The position numbers and the translations under genes are program-made. 64,000 nt of DNA, from positions 682,001 through 746,000 of the forward strand of contig CAWJMD010000001.1 of NCBI GenBank assembly GCA_963843835.1. Reading direction: 5' to 3'. How positions within the stretch are numbered: position 1 is the first letter of the stretch; each line of letters opens with the position of its first letter. The notes under the pieces were generated by a model. The model was given only the letters and a program-made list of their open reading frames with translations. It had not been told where the DNA came from and made no database searches. Shown piece by piece: positions 33,784 to 42,752 of the stretch. This stretch comes from CAWJMD01 sp963843835 (GTDB lineage: Bacteria; Actinomycetota; Actinomycetes; Actinomycetales; CAWJMD01).

Positions 33784-35067
33784 ATGAGCCTTCTGACGCG
33801 AGACCGCCCCCCGACCCCGCGGACGGGACGCACGGCGACGTCGGCGACCGCTGCGACGGGTGAGCGTGCCCCGCTGCGGTCCCCGGCCCTGCTCGGCCTG
33901 CTCGCGGCCAGTCAGGCGCTCACCGCGGGTCTGGTGTTCGCGGTCGTACCCACCCTGCTGGTCTGGATGACGTCGGCGCGCGTGGAGGCCCGCTGGAGCG
34001 AGGCGGTGCGCGTCGGGGCCGACGTGTGGGTGCTCGCCCACGGTGCCTCGCTCGCCGCACCCTCGGGCACGGTGTCCCTGCTGCCTCTCGGTTTCACCCT
34101 CGTCCCCCTGGCCCTGTGCTGGGTGGCCGGCCGCCGGGTCGTCGAGGCCCTGCGCGCCGTCGCCGAGCCCGTCTCGCGTCGCTCGCTGGGCCTGGCCCTC
34201 GGGACCTTCGTCGTCGTCTACGCCGCGGGAGCGGGAGTCGTGGCCCTCGCCGCCGCCTCGCAGGCGGCCCGCCCCATCGCCGGTCAGGCGGTGCTCGGCG
34301 GGGCGGCCGTCGCCGTCCTCGGCGTCACCGTGGCCGGCCGTGACTGCTGGCGTCTGGACGGTGGGCTCTGGCAGCGCGCCGCGCGCGTCGCCTGGGCGGC
34401 GCTCCACGCCCTGGTCGTCTGGGTCGCGGTCTCGTGCGTCGTGCTGGTGACGGCGGCCGTGGCCGGGTGGGACCGGGTGGCCGCGGTCCACACCGCGTTG
34501 GACCCCGGACCCGGGGGCCATGCGGGGCTCGTGCTCCTTCAGCTCGCCCTCCTGCCCGTCCTCGTGGTCTGGTCGGGCGCCTGGGTGGCCGGGCCGGGCT
34601 TCTCGGTGGGCGTCGGCACGTCCGTCAGCCCGGGTCTGACCGTCCTCGGTCCCCTCCCCGCGCTGCCGGCGCTCGGTGCCCTGCCGGAGCCCGGCACCCC
34701 CGGCCCCGGGACCGGCCTGGTCGTGCTGCTGGTGGTGGGCGCGGGCGTGGTGGCGGGGGTGCGTGCCGTGCGTGACCGGCAGGACGCGTCCCTCGTGGAC
34801 ACCCTCGCCGACCTCGCCGCGACGGCTGCGCTGAGCGGCCTCATCGTGGGGGTCCTGGCCTGGTGCGCGTCCGGGTCGGTCGGTCCGGGCCGGATGGTGG
34901 CGGTCGGACCGGTGGCCTGGCAGGTCGGCCTGGCGGTGGCCGGGGAGGTGCTCGCCGGGGCGCTGCTCGGCGGCCTGGTGGCCCAGCGGCTGACCCCCGG
35001 ACGTCTCGGGGGGTGGACGCGGAGCCTCCGCGCCCTGGTCAGCCGCCGAGCTCCCGCAGCCGGTTGA
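33784..35067 (+). CDS. DUF6350-family integral membrane protein
   Basis: 427-residue membrane protein with about ten hydrophobic segments (for example LLGLLAASQALTAGLVFAVV, VSLLPLGFTLVPLALCWVAG). This is a conserved actinobacterial family of unknown function that recurs between sucD and purN; PerM-like cell-division roles have been suggested for related annotations, which I cannot verify. ATG 33784 gives the usual short charged N-terminus; in-frame ATGs at 33751 and 33775 are alternatives. The last 29 bases overlap the convergent gene on the other strand. The protein is rich in Val, Ala, Gly and Leu and has no catalytic motif that I can see. Confidence 0.75.
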   Translation: MSLLTRDRPPTPRTGRTATSATAATGERAPLRSPALLGLLAASQALTAGLVFAVVPTLLVWMTSARVEARWSEAVRVGADVWVLAHGASLAAPSGTVSLLPLGFTLVPLALCWVAGRRVVEALRAVAEPVSRRSLGLALGTFVVVYAAGAGVVALAAASQAARPIAGQAVLGGAAVAVLGVTVAGRDCWRLDGGLWQRAARVAWAALHALVVWVAVSCVVLVTAAVAGWDRVAAVHTALDPGPGGHAGLVLLQLALLPVLVVWSGAWVAGPGFSVGVGTSVSPGLTVLGPLPALPALGALPEPGTPGPGTGLVVLLVVGAGVVAGVRAVRDRQDASLVDTLADLAATAALSGLIVGVLAWCASGSVGPGRMVAVGPVAWQVGLAVAGEVLAGALLGGLVAQRLTPGRLGGWTRSLRALVSRRAPAAG

Positions 35068-35455
35068 GGCCGTCCTCGAGCTGCTGCTGGCACGCCGTCT
35101 GACCCGCTTCGGTGATCGCTCCCGCACGGCACTGCTGGTACTCCCACTGCAGCTGCCACGTCGCCGCGACCGCCAGCTGCATCAGCAGGGTGAGCGCGGC
35201 CAGGCCTAGGCCCGAGATGAGCGCCACACGGGGCAGGCCGCGTACACGCAGTCTCGCCGCCACGGTGAGAGCCCGGATCCCGACCACGACGGCCGCCAGA
35301 GATGCGGCGACGGACGCCACCGACCAGGGCAGCTCCAAGCCCGAGGCGATCACCGAGCAGACCATCAGCAGGGCGAAGAGCCGCACCGATCCCCACAGCC
35401 GCCCCGCGTCCTGGCGAGACGGAGCGGGCGGGCTCTCGGCTGCGCGCTGGGACAC
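35039..35455 (-). CDS. Conserved hypothetical membrane protein
   Basis: 138-residue protein with a short polar N-terminus, three to four hydrophobic segments (LFALLMVCSVIASGLELPW, VASVAASLAAVVVGIRAL, VALISGLGLAALTLLMQLAV) and a soluble C-terminal tail with two cysteines (QQCRAG, TACQQQLEDG). GTG 35455 has a GAGGAG site 5 bases upstream. It is divergent from purN and convergent with the DUF6350 gene, with a 29-base overlap. I do not recognise the family and assign no function; the paired cysteines in an apparently extracytoplasmic tail could form a disulfide. Confidence 0.65.
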   Translation of the reverse strand: MSQRAAESPPAPSRQDAGRLWGSVRLFALLMVCSVIASGLELPWSVASVAASLAAVVVGIRALTVAARLRVRGLPRVALISGLGLAALTLLMQLAVAATWQLQWEYQQCRAGAITEAGQTACQQQLEDGLNRLRELGG

Positions 35456-35516
35456 GGGGCTCCTCGTTCGGGCCGGTGGACTTGTGTCCGACCGGTGGCG
35501 GCTATCGTCCCTGATC

Positions 35517-36197
35517 GTGGCGGGCGAGACGACGGCGACCCCGGGTGGCGCCCTGAGGCGCGAGAGCGTGCCCGCCCCGTCCTCGCCGGGTCGACCGGCC
35601 CGGCTCGTGGTGCTCGTCTCGGGAGCCGGCACCAACCTGGCCGCGCTCCTTCGCGCCTGTGACGAGCCGGACTTCGGTGCCCGGGTGGTGGCGGTGGGGG
35701 CGGACCGCGACTCGATCGCCGGTCTCGGCCGCGCCCGCGACCACGGCCTGCCCACCTTCGTGCTGAAGGTCGCCGACTGCGCCGACCGCGGGGAGTGGGA
35801 CGCCCGCATGACCGCCCTCGTCGCGGACCACGACCCCGACCTGGTCGTCTCCGCGGGGTTCATGAAGCTGGCCGGCCCGGCGTTCCTCGCGCGGTTCGGG
35901 GGGCGGTACGTCAACACGCACCCGGCGCTCCTGCCGTCCTTCCCCGGCATGCACGGCGCGGCCGATGCCCTCGCCTACGGTGTGAAGGTCACGGGCGCGA
36001 CCCTCTTCCTGGTCGACGAGGGGGTCGACACCGGGGTGATCCTGGCCCAGCGGGTCGTCGAGGTGTCCGACGACGACACCGCGGAGTCCCTGCACGAACG
36101 CATCAAGACCGTCGAGCGCGCCATGCTCGTCGACACCGTGGGGCGCATGGTGCGCCGCGGCTGGACCGTCCACGACAGAAAGGTCACGATCCCGTGA
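35517..36197 (+). CDS. purN: Phosphoribosylglycinamide formyltransferase (10-formyl-THF dependent)
   Basis: 226-residue enzyme of step 3 of purine synthesis; it transfers a formyl group from 10-formyl-THF to GAR. After an unusual 28-residue extension the domain starts RLVVLVSGAGTNLAAL. The GAR and folate site motifs are SAGFMKLAGPAFL and NTHPALLPSFPGMHGAADAL (Asn-His), plus the catalytic Asp in VDEGVDTG. GTG 35517 has TATCGT 8 bases upstream and may be leaderless. The stop overlaps the purH start as GTGA, so both enzymes that use 10-formyl-THF are coupled. Confidence 0.95.
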   Translation: MAGETTATPGGALRRESVPAPSSPGRPARLVVLVSGAGTNLAALLRACDEPDFGARVVAVGADRDSIAGLGRARDHGLPTFVLKVADCADRGEWDARMTALVADHDPDLVVSAGFMKLAGPAFLARFGGRYVNTHPALLPSFPGMHGAADALAYGVKVTGATLFLVDEGVDTGVILAQRVVEVSDDDTAESLHERIKTVERAMLVDTVGRMVRRGWTVHDRKVTIP

Positions 36198-37780
36198 GCC
36201 AGCCCCCTGCCGACGCCGGCACCCGCCCGATCCGCCGAGCGCTCATCTCGGTGTACGACAAGTCGGGTCTCGAGGACCTGGCTGTCGGGCTGCACGCTGC
36301 CGGCGTGGCCATCGTGTCGACGGGTTCGACCGCGGCCCGTATCGCCGCCGCCGGCGTGCCGGTCTCGACCGTGGAGGACCTCACGGGCTTCCCCGAGTGC
36401 CTGGACGGGCGCGTGAAGACGCTGCACCCGCGGGTGCACGCCGGCATCCTGGCCGACCGCCGCAACAGCGACCACGAGAGCCAGCTCGGCGAGCTCGGGA
36501 TCGAGCCGTTCGACCTCGTGGTCGGCAACCTGTACCCCTTCGCCGAGACGGTGGCCTCTGGTGCGGGGGAGGAGGAGGTCGTCGAGCAGATCGACATCGG
36601 GGGCCCGTCGATGGTCCGTGGCGCGGCCAAGAACCACGCGAGCGTGGCTGTCGTCGTCGACCCCTCGTCCTACCCGCAGGTCGTCGAGGCCGCGGCCGGG
36701 CACGGCTTCGACCTGGCCGCGCGACGACGCCTCGCCGCCGCCGCGTTCGCGCACACCGCCGCCTACGACCACGCCGTGGCCACGTGGTGCGCACGGACGC
36801 TCGACCCGGACCTCGGCTCCACCTCGGGATGGCCCGCCTACACCGGCCTCGCGCTCGAGCGTGCGGACGTGCTGCGGTACGGCGAGAACCCGCACCAGCA
36901 GGCCGCTCTGTACACCGAGCACGGGGCCACACCCGGCATCGCCCAGGGCACGGTCCTGCACGGCAAGGCGATGTCGTACAACAACTACGTCGACGCCGAC
37001 GCTGCCGTGCGCGCGGCCCACGACTTCGAGCAGCCCGCGGTCGCCATCATCAAGCACGCGAACCCCTGCGGTCTCGCGGTCGGTGACGACATCGCGGCCG
37101 CCCACCGGGCCGCCCACGCGTGCGACCCGGTCTCCGCCTTCGGCGGCGTGGTCGCCGCCAACCGTCCGGTCACGCTCGCGATGGCCGAGCAGCTCGCTGA
37201 CGTCTTCACCGAGGTCGTGGCTGCGCCGTCGTTCGACGCGGACGCCTACGAGACCCTCACGCGGAAGAAGAACATCCGGCTCCTCGAGCTGCCCGACGGC
37301 TACCGGCGCGATCCGCTGGAGATGCGTCAGGTGTCCGGTGGCGTGCTCGTGCAGGTCGGCGACCGGCTCGACGCCGAAGGCGACGGCGTCTCCTCGTGGA
37401 CGCTCGCAGCCGGCGACGCGGTCGACGACGCGATCCTCGCGGACCTCGAGTTCGCCTGGCGTGCAGTGCGTTCGGTGAAGTCCAACGCCATCCTCCTGGC
37501 GAGGGACGGTGCGGCCGTCGGCATCGGGATGGGGCAGGTCAACCGGGTGGACTCGTGTCGGCTGGCCGTGGACAGGGCAGGCTCGGAGCGTGCAGCCGGC
37601 TCGGTCGCCGCGTCGGACGCCTTCTTCCCGTTCGCGGACGGCCTGCAGGCGCTGGTCGACGCCGGCGTGAAGGCGGTCGTCCAGCCCGGCGGCTCGGTGC
37701 GCGACGACGAGGTGGTCGCCGCGGCCGCGGCGGCGGGGATCTCGCTGTACCTCACCGGCACCCGCCACTTCGCCCACTGA
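36194..37780 (+). CDS. purH: Bifunctional AICAR transformylase / IMP cyclohydrolase
   Basis: 528-residue bifunctional enzyme for the last two steps of IMP synthesis. The N-terminal MGS-like cyclohydrolase domain has ALISVYDKSG, STGSTAARI and DGRVKTLHPRVHAGIL. The transformylase domain has RYGENPHQQAALY, SYNNYVDADAA, KHANPCG and the late KSNAILLA and DAFFPFADG motifs. GTG 36194 overlaps the purN stop by four bases. Its substrate AICAR (ZMP) is the precursor of ZTP, the ligand of the riboswitch found in front of glyA at 48.5 kb, so this gene and that locus are joined by one metabolic signal. Confidence 0.97.
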   Translation: MSQPPADAGTRPIRRALISVYDKSGLEDLAVGLHAAGVAIVSTGSTAARIAAAGVPVSTVEDLTGFPECLDGRVKTLHPRVHAGILADRRNSDHESQLGELGIEPFDLVVGNLYPFAETVASGAGEEEVVEQIDIGGPSMVRGAAKNHASVAVVVDPSSYPQVVEAAAGHGFDLAARRRLAAAAFAHTAAYDHAVATWCARTLDPDLGSTSGWPAYTGLALERADVLRYGENPHQQAALYTEHGATPGIAQGTVLHGKAMSYNNYVDADAAVRAAHDFEQPAVAIIKHANPCGLAVGDDIAAAHRAAHACDPVSAFGGVVAANRPVTLAMAEQLADVFTEVVAAPSFDADAYETLTRKKNIRLLELPDGYRRDPLEMRQVSGGVLVQVGDRLDAEGDGVSSWTLAAGDAVDDAILADLEFAWRAVRSVKSNAILLARDGAAVGIGMGQVNRVDSCRLAVDRAGSERAAGSVAASDAFFPFADGLQALVDAGVKAVVQPGGSVRDDEVVAAAAAAGISLYLTGTRHFAH

Positions 37781-37821
37781 CGAGACACGACCACCCAGGC
37801 AGGACGAGGAGGGACGCGCGC

Positions 37822-38103
37822 GTGCAGCAGCCAGCCGGCACGACCGGGCCGAACGGTGGGTGGGTGCTGGGCGTGATCGTCGTGCTGCTGCTCGGGGTCG
37901 TCGCGGCCGTCCTCGTGGCCGGCACACGGGTGGGGGTGCTGGGATTGGTCGGCGTCCTCGTGCTCGCGGGCCTCGGTCGCCTGCTGCTCCCCACCTCGCG
38001 CGTCGGGCCGCTCGCCGTGCGATCCCGCGTCGTCGATGTCGGCACCTGCTGGTCCCTGGCCGTCGGGCTGCTCGTCCTCCTGCGGCTGCTGCCGACGCCC
38101 TGA
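37822..38103 (+). CDS. DUF3017-type small membrane protein
   Basis: 93-residue protein with three hydrophobic segments (VLGVIVVLLLGVVAAVLVAG, VGVLGLVGVLVLAGLGRLLL, CWSLAVGLLVLLRLL) and a short Gln/Pro/Gly-rich N-terminus. Small proteins of this kind recur next to purH, folD or mdh in actinomycetes and have no known function. GTG 37822 follows a GGAGG site. It is 41 bases after purH and 90 bases before mdh, so it probably belongs to the purine transcript. Confidence 0.7.
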   Translation: MQQPAGTTGPNGGWVLGVIVVLLLGVVAAVLVAGTRVGVLGLVGVLVLAGLGRLLLPTSRVGPLAVRSRVVDVGTCWSLAVGLLVLLRLLPTP

Positions 38104-38113
38104 CCCCGTCCGA

Positions 38114-38119
38114 TAGCCT
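38114..38119 (+). promoter_or_regulatory. Candidate -10 element of mdh
   Basis: TAGCCT lies 74 bases before the mdh start within the 90-base spacer. No clear -35 hexamer is visible. Confidence 0.35.
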
Positions 38120-38193
38120 CGGCAGGACCCCCGAGTCGCCGACGACCACACCGGGCCGGCGGCCCGCACCCGTGAAGCGAGGAGACCCCCACC

Positions 38194-39150
38194 ATGGCGC
38201 GCAAGGGCACCGTGACCGTCGTCGGAGCCGGCTACTACGGCTCCACGACAGCGCAGCGACTGGCCGAGTACGACATCTTCTCGAAGGTCGTCCTCACCGA
38301 CATCAAGGACGGCTGGGCCGAGGGCCTGGCGCTCGACCTCAACCAGTCCCGGCCGGTCGAGGGCTTCGAGACCGAGGTCGTCGGCAAGACCACGACGCCC
38401 GAGGGTGACGGCTACGAGGTGATCGAGGGCTCCGACATCGTCGTCATCACCGCGGGACTCCCGCGCAAGCCCGGCATGAGCCGCATGGACCTGCTCGAGG
38501 TCAACGCCAAGATCGTGCGCGGCGTCGCCGAGAACGTGGCGCGCTTCGCGCCCGACGCCGTGATCATCAACGTGTCGAACCCGCTCGACGAGATGACGAC
38601 CCTGGTGCAGCTGGCGTCCGGGTTCCCGCACCAGCGTGTGATGGGGCAGGCGGGCATGCTCGACACCGCCCGCTTCACCAACTCGGTCGCCGAGAAGTGC
38701 GGCGTTCCGGTGTCGTCGGTCCGCACCCTCACGCTCGGGTCGCACGGCGACACGATGGTGCCGGTCCCCAGCCTGTGCACGGTGGACGGCAAGCCGCTGA
38801 CCGAGGTGCTCGACGCGGCGACGATCGACGAGCTCGTCACCCGCACCCGCAACGGCGGAGCCGAGGTCGTGGCCCTGCTCAAGTCGGGGTCCGCCTACTA
38901 CGCGCCGTCCGCGGCCGCCGCGCGCATGGCCCGCGCCGTCGCCGAGGACTCCGGTGCCGTGATGCCGGTCTGCGCGTGGGTCGACGGGGAGTTCGGCATC
39001 GAGGGCGTGTACCTCGGCGTCGAGGCCGAGATCGGCGCGCAGGGCGTGCGCAAGGTCGTCGAGACCGCGCTCACTGACACCGAGCTGGCCGGCCTCAAGG
39101 AGGCCGCCGAGGCCGTCAAGGCCAAGGCCTCGGATGTCGCCAACCTCTGA
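38194..39150 (+). CDS. mdh: Malate dehydrogenase (LDH-like type)
   Basis: 318-residue NAD-dependent malate dehydrogenase that interconverts malate and oxaloacetate. The Rossmann motif is VVGAGYYGSTTAQRLAE, Asp in VVLTDIKDG points to NAD rather than NADP, GLPRKPGMSRMDLL carries the substrate-closing arginine loop, NVSNPLDEMT binds substrate, and the catalytic His is in GSHGDTMVP. It belongs to the group of LDH-like malate dehydrogenases rather than the long actinobacterial type. ATG 38194 follows a GAGGAG-like site (GCGAGGAGACC). Its 3' end overlaps the following SDR gene by 17 bases. Confidence 0.93.
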   Translation: MARKGTVTVVGAGYYGSTTAQRLAEYDIFSKVVLTDIKDGWAEGLALDLNQSRPVEGFETEVVGKTTTPEGDGYEVIEGSDIVVITAGLPRKPGMSRMDLLEVNAKIVRGVAENVARFAPDAVIINVSNPLDEMTTLVQLASGFPHQRVMGQAGMLDTARFTNSVAEKCGVPVSSVRTLTLGSHGDTMVPVPSLCTVDGKPLTEVLDAATIDELVTRTRNGGAEVVALLKSGSAYYAPSAAAARMARAVAEDSGAVMPVCAWVDGEFGIEGVYLGVEAEIGAQGVRKVVETALTDTELAGLKEAAEAVKAKASDVANL

Positions 39151-39901
39151 GCGACCGGTCGCGCTCGTCACGGGAGCCAGCCGCACGGCGGGGATCGGCG
39201 CCGCGGTCGCGGAGAGCCTGGCCGAGGACGGGTGGGACGTCGCCGTCACCCACTGGCGGCCCTACGACGAGCGGATGCCGTGGGGGGTGGAACCGGAGGG
39301 TGTCGAGCAGGTCGTTGAGGCGATCCGGGCGAGAGGCGCTCGAACGCTGGCGGTGAGGGCCGACCTGGGCGTGGTGGGCGCGGCTCCCGACGTCTTCGAC
39401 GCCGTGGAGACCGCGCTCGGGCCGGTCACCGGGCTCGTCCTGTCGCACTGCGAGTCCGTCGACTCCGACATCCGGACGACGTCGGTCGACAGCTTCGACC
39501 TGCACATGGCGGTCAACGCACGGGCGCCCTGGCTGCTGATCAAGGAGCTGGCGGAACGCTACCGCGGGCCCTTCGGCCGTGGACGCATCGTGGCGCTCAC
39601 CAGCGACCACACCGCCGGCAACCTCCCGTACGGGGCGAGCAAGGGAGCCCTCGACCGTATCGTCCTGGCTTCCGCGCGCGAGCTGGCCGACCTGGGCATC
39701 ACGGCGAACGTCGTCAACCCGGGCGCCACCGACACCGGGTGGATGACGCCCGAGCTGGCCGGGCAGCTGAGGGAGCGGACGCCCCTCGGGCGGCAGGGAA
39801 CGCCGGCCGACGCGGCGGCGCTGGTCGCCTTCCTGTGCTCCGAGCGCGGCGGCTGGGTCAACGGGCAGGTCCTCCACAGCGACGGAGGCATCCACGCCTG
39901 A
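39134..39901 (+). CDS. Short-chain dehydrogenase/reductase
   Basis: 255-residue classical SDR. The nucleotide motif is GASRTAGIG, the active site is Ser in ALTSDHTAG and YxxxK in YGASKGALD, and the C-terminal part (NVVNPGATDTGWMT, GGWVNGQVLHSDGG) is the FabG-like type. The usual NNAG after the central sheet is replaced by a SHCES segment, so it is divergent from acyl-ACP reductases. ATG 39134 lies inside the end of mdh. It ends only 9 bases from the convergent S9 peptidase. The substrate is unknown. Confidence 0.8.
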   Translation: MSPTSERPVALVTGASRTAGIGAAVAESLAEDGWDVAVTHWRPYDERMPWGVEPEGVEQVVEAIRARGARTLAVRADLGVVGAAPDVFDAVETALGPVTGLVLSHCESVDSDIRTTSVDSFDLHMAVNARAPWLLIKELAERYRGPFGRGRIVALTSDHTAGNLPYGASKGALDRIVLASARELADLGITANVVNPGATDTGWMTPELAGQLRERTPLGRQGTPADAAALVAFLCSERGGWVNGQVLHSDGGIHA

Positions 39902-39910
39902 CCCGCGCCC

Positions 39911-41956
39911 CTAGGGGGTCGGCGCACCGACGTCCGTCGGCAGGAACCGCTGCCACCAGCGCAGGATGTGCTCGAAGCGGGCGTGGCGGTGCTTCGGTCG
40001 ACCCGACCGGCTGAGCTCGTGCCCCTCGCCGGGAAAGAGGAGCAGCTCGGCCTCGACGCCCTGCTCTCGCAGCGCCGCGTACCAGCGCTGGCCCTGGTCG
40101 ACCGGGCAGCGCCAGTCGGCCTCCGAGTGGATCACCAGCGTCGGGGTCGTCACCTCGGCGACGTGGGTCATGGGTGACTGCTCGTGCATCGCCTCCGGGC
40201 TCTGGTGGTACTGCTGCGGGAAGAACCAGCCGATGTCCGAGGAGCCCGCGAACGTGACGGCGTCGAGGTAGCCCCGCTCCACGACGGCCGCGGCGAAGCG
40301 GTCCGTGCGGGTGGTGAGCAGTGCCGTCATGTACCCGCCGTAGGAGCCACCCATCACCCCGACGCGGTCGGCGTCCAGCGGGAGCCGGTCGTCCGCCAGC
40401 CCCTCCTCGAGGAAGCCCAGCACGTCGTCGGCGTCACGCCGGCCGAAGGCCGCGCGCACCGCGAGCCCGTGGTCCATGCCGTAGCCGGCCGACCCACGCG
40501 GGTTGCACATCAGGACGGCGTACCCGGCCCCGGCGTAGACCTGGGCCTCGTCGAACAGACCCCAGCCGTACATCGCGTACGGGCCTCCGTGGATGTTGAG
40601 CAGCACCGGGTACGGTCCGGCGCCGTGCACGTCCGGATCGGGCAGCACCGCCCACCCGTGGACGGGGTAGCCGTCGTCGCTCGTGGCCTGTACCTCGACC
40701 AGCGGGCGCACCGCCCCGGTCGCGCGCAGCGGCGCGGAGAGATCGGTCAACCACCGCGGCTCCGACGGGCCGTCGCCGGCGACGTCCAGCCGTGCCAGGT
40801 CACCGAGCCGCTCGGGTGTGCTGACGACCGCCACCACCGGGCCGTCGTCGCCACCGGCCGCGGCGAGCCCACCGACCTGTCGCTGCCCGGCCCGGCCCGC
40901 GGCGGCCTCCTCGAGGTCCTTGTCGCCGACGGGGCCACCGTCCAGGTCGACCCGCATCGGCACGACGGCACCACGGTGACGGGCGCTCACCAGCGCGGTC
41001 CGCCCACGGACCGCCAGCCGCGTCCCCGGCTCCCCGAGGTCGATGCTGCCGGCGTCGGTGAGGCGCTCCGGTGCGCTGGGCTCCTCACCCTCGGCAGGGA
41101 CGTCCAGCCGCCACAGACCGAGGGTCGCGGCGACGAAGTCCGTTCCGTCCGAGCCCATCTCGGCCGCCAGGAGCGCGAGGCGCTGGTTGTCGACCCAGGC
41201 GAGCTCGTGGACGGAGAGGTCGCCGGTGGTGAGGGCGTGGATCTGCCCGCCGCCGGCCGCGACGAGGTACGCACCGGCACGCAGGTCGTCCTCGCGCGTC
41301 TCGTGACGGTCCGAGACGAAGGCCACCCAGGCGCCGTCGGGGCTCCACGCGGGCCCCTGGTCGTCGTGGTCGCCGTCCGTGATCTGCTGCGGAGCCACCG
41401 GCAGCTCGGGCAGGTCACCGTCGGGACCGACCTCGAAGCGGGTGACGTCGACGACGAAGAGGTGCTCACGGCGGTCGCGCGTGTAGCCGAGCCCGTCGAC
41501 CTTGTACTTGTTCGACGTCACCAGCCGGGGCGGTTCGGCCTCGGGGCCGACCTTCTCGTCGGTGCCGTAGCGGCCCTCCTCGGGCACGCGCGCGCCGTAC
41601 ACGAGGTGGGTGCCCTCAGGGCTCCAGCGGGGCCGCCCGGCGCCCGCCTTGTGATCGGTGAGGACGACCGGCTCACCTCCGTGCAGGGCGACGACGGCCA
41701 GCTGGGGTGGGCCGCTCTCGGGCGCGCGCAGGAACGCGACGCGGGTCCCGTCGGGGCTGACCTCGGGCGAGCTGTCGCGCGGACCGTTCGTCAGCGGGCG
41801 CGGCGGCGACCCGTCCACGGGCACGACCCACAGCCGCGTCACGTAGCGGTCGGAGGCCAGGTCAGGACGCGAGACGGCGGTCACCGCCAGGGAGCCGTCC
41901 GGGGTCAGGGAAGGGGCCGAGGCCGCGCGGAGCAGATCCAGGTCGTCGGGGTGCAT
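39911..41956 (-). CDS. S9-family prolyl oligopeptidase-like peptidase
   Basis: 681-residue serine peptidase with an N-terminal beta-propeller (repeated LTPDG, VSPDGTRVAF, WSPEGTHLVY, WSPDGAWVAFVSD blades) and a C-terminal alpha/beta hydrolase domain. Catalytic residues are Ser in GGSYGGY, Asp in HSEADWRCP and His in GEGHELSRSG; NIHGGPYAMYGW forms the oxyanion region. It is the acylaminoacyl-peptidase/DPP-like group that trims short peptides, probably in the cytoplasm because no signal peptide exists. ATG 41956 is preceded 6 bases upstream by TACGGT, a convincing leaderless start. Confidence 0.92.
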   Translation of the reverse strand: MHPDDLDLLRAASAPSLTPDGSLAVTAVSRPDLASDRYVTRLWVVPVDGSPPRPLTNGPRDSSPEVSPDGTRVAFLRAPESGPPQLAVVALHGGEPVVLTDHKAGAGRPRWSPEGTHLVYGARVPEEGRYGTDEKVGPEAEPPRLVTSNKYKVDGLGYTRDRREHLFVVDVTRFEVGPDGDLPELPVAPQQITDGDHDDQGPAWSPDGAWVAFVSDRHETREDDLRAGAYLVAAGGGQIHALTTGDLSVHELAWVDNQRLALLAAEMGSDGTDFVAATLGLWRLDVPAEGEEPSAPERLTDAGSIDLGEPGTRLAVRGRTALVSARHRGAVVPMRVDLDGGPVGDKDLEEAAAGRAGQRQVGGLAAAGGDDGPVVAVVSTPERLGDLARLDVAGDGPSEPRWLTDLSAPLRATGAVRPLVEVQATSDDGYPVHGWAVLPDPDVHGAGPYPVLLNIHGGPYAMYGWGLFDEAQVYAGAGYAVLMCNPRGSAGYGMDHGLAVRAAFGRRDADDVLGFLEEGLADDRLPLDADRVGVMGGSYGGYMTALLTTRTDRFAAAVVERGYLDAVTFAGSSDIGWFFPQQYHQSPEAMHEQSPMTHVAEVTTPTLVIHSEADWRCPVDQGQRWYAALREQGVEAELLLFPGEGHELSRSGRPKHRHARFEHILRWWQRFLPTDVGAPTP

Positions 41957-42083
41957 CCTCGCACCGTAACCGGCAGCGCCGTCACTGCCACCGGAGCCTC
42001 GTCCTGACCCAGTGGCGACAGCGCCGGGGGGAGCCCGGGTACGGTGACGCCGACCCACCCACCGGCACGGACGGAGACGCGCG

Positions 42084-42752
42084 ATGGCGAGGACCGCGGA
42101 CGGCGCCCCCGGCCGGTTCGACGTCGAGGTGGGTGCCCCCTGGTGGGCGGTGGTCTCCGCGACCGCCGCACCGGTGCTGCTCATCGGCGGGTGGACGGTG
42201 GCGGCCGCACTCCAGCGCGGCGGCTTCGACCAGGTCAGCGGGACGATCAGCGCGCTCGCGGCGCTCGACGCTGACCACCGCTGGGTGATGACCACGGCGA
42301 TCGCGGGGACGGGTGCCGCCCACATGGTGTCCGCACTCGGACTGCGTGCGGCCCCGGCACCCGGACGCTGGGTCCACGCGGTCGGGGGCGCGGCGACGGT
42401 GCTCGTGGCGGTCTTCCCGCTGCCCACGGGCAACGGGGACTCCGCGGCCCACGTGGCCGCGGCGGCGGTGGCGTTCGGAGCGCTGGCGGCCTGGCCCCTC
42501 GTCTCCTGGCAGCGCGGTGACTCCCCCGCGCGCCGGCCCTGGGGTCTGAGGCCGCGCACGGTCGCCGGTGCCATGCTCGTGCTGGCCGGCACGCTGGGCT
42601 GGTTCGTCGTCGAGCTCATGAGCGACTCCGACCGGGTGGGCCTGTCCGAGCGCAGCGCGGCTGGGGCGCAGGCGCTGTGGCCGCTGGCAGTGGTGGTGTC
42701 GACCCGGCTGCTCAGCCGACGGCGCGCACCCCGTCCTGCCAGACGCCGCTGA
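42084..42752 (+). CDS. DUF998-family membrane protein
   Basis: 222-residue integral membrane protein with about six hydrophobic segments. PWWAVVSATAAPVLLIGGW and the SGTISALAA segment after the first helix are typical of DUF998 proteins, whose function is unknown. The C-terminus is strongly basic (RLLSRRRAPRPARRR), suggesting it lies in the cytoplasm. TACGGT at 42040-42045 is a likely -10 box and GGAG precedes ATG 42084. The last 41 bases overlap the convergent amidohydrolase gene. Confidence 0.75.
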   Translation: MARTADGAPGRFDVEVGAPWWAVVSATAAPVLLIGGWTVAAALQRGGFDQVSGTISALAALDADHRWVMTTAIAGTGAAHMVSALGLRAAPAPGRWVHAVGGAATVLVAVFPLPTGNGDSAAHVAAAAVAFGALAAWPLVSWQRGDSPARRPWGLRPRTVAGAMLVLAGTLGWFVVELMSDSDRVGLSERSAAGAQALWPLAVVVSTRLLSRRRAPRPARRR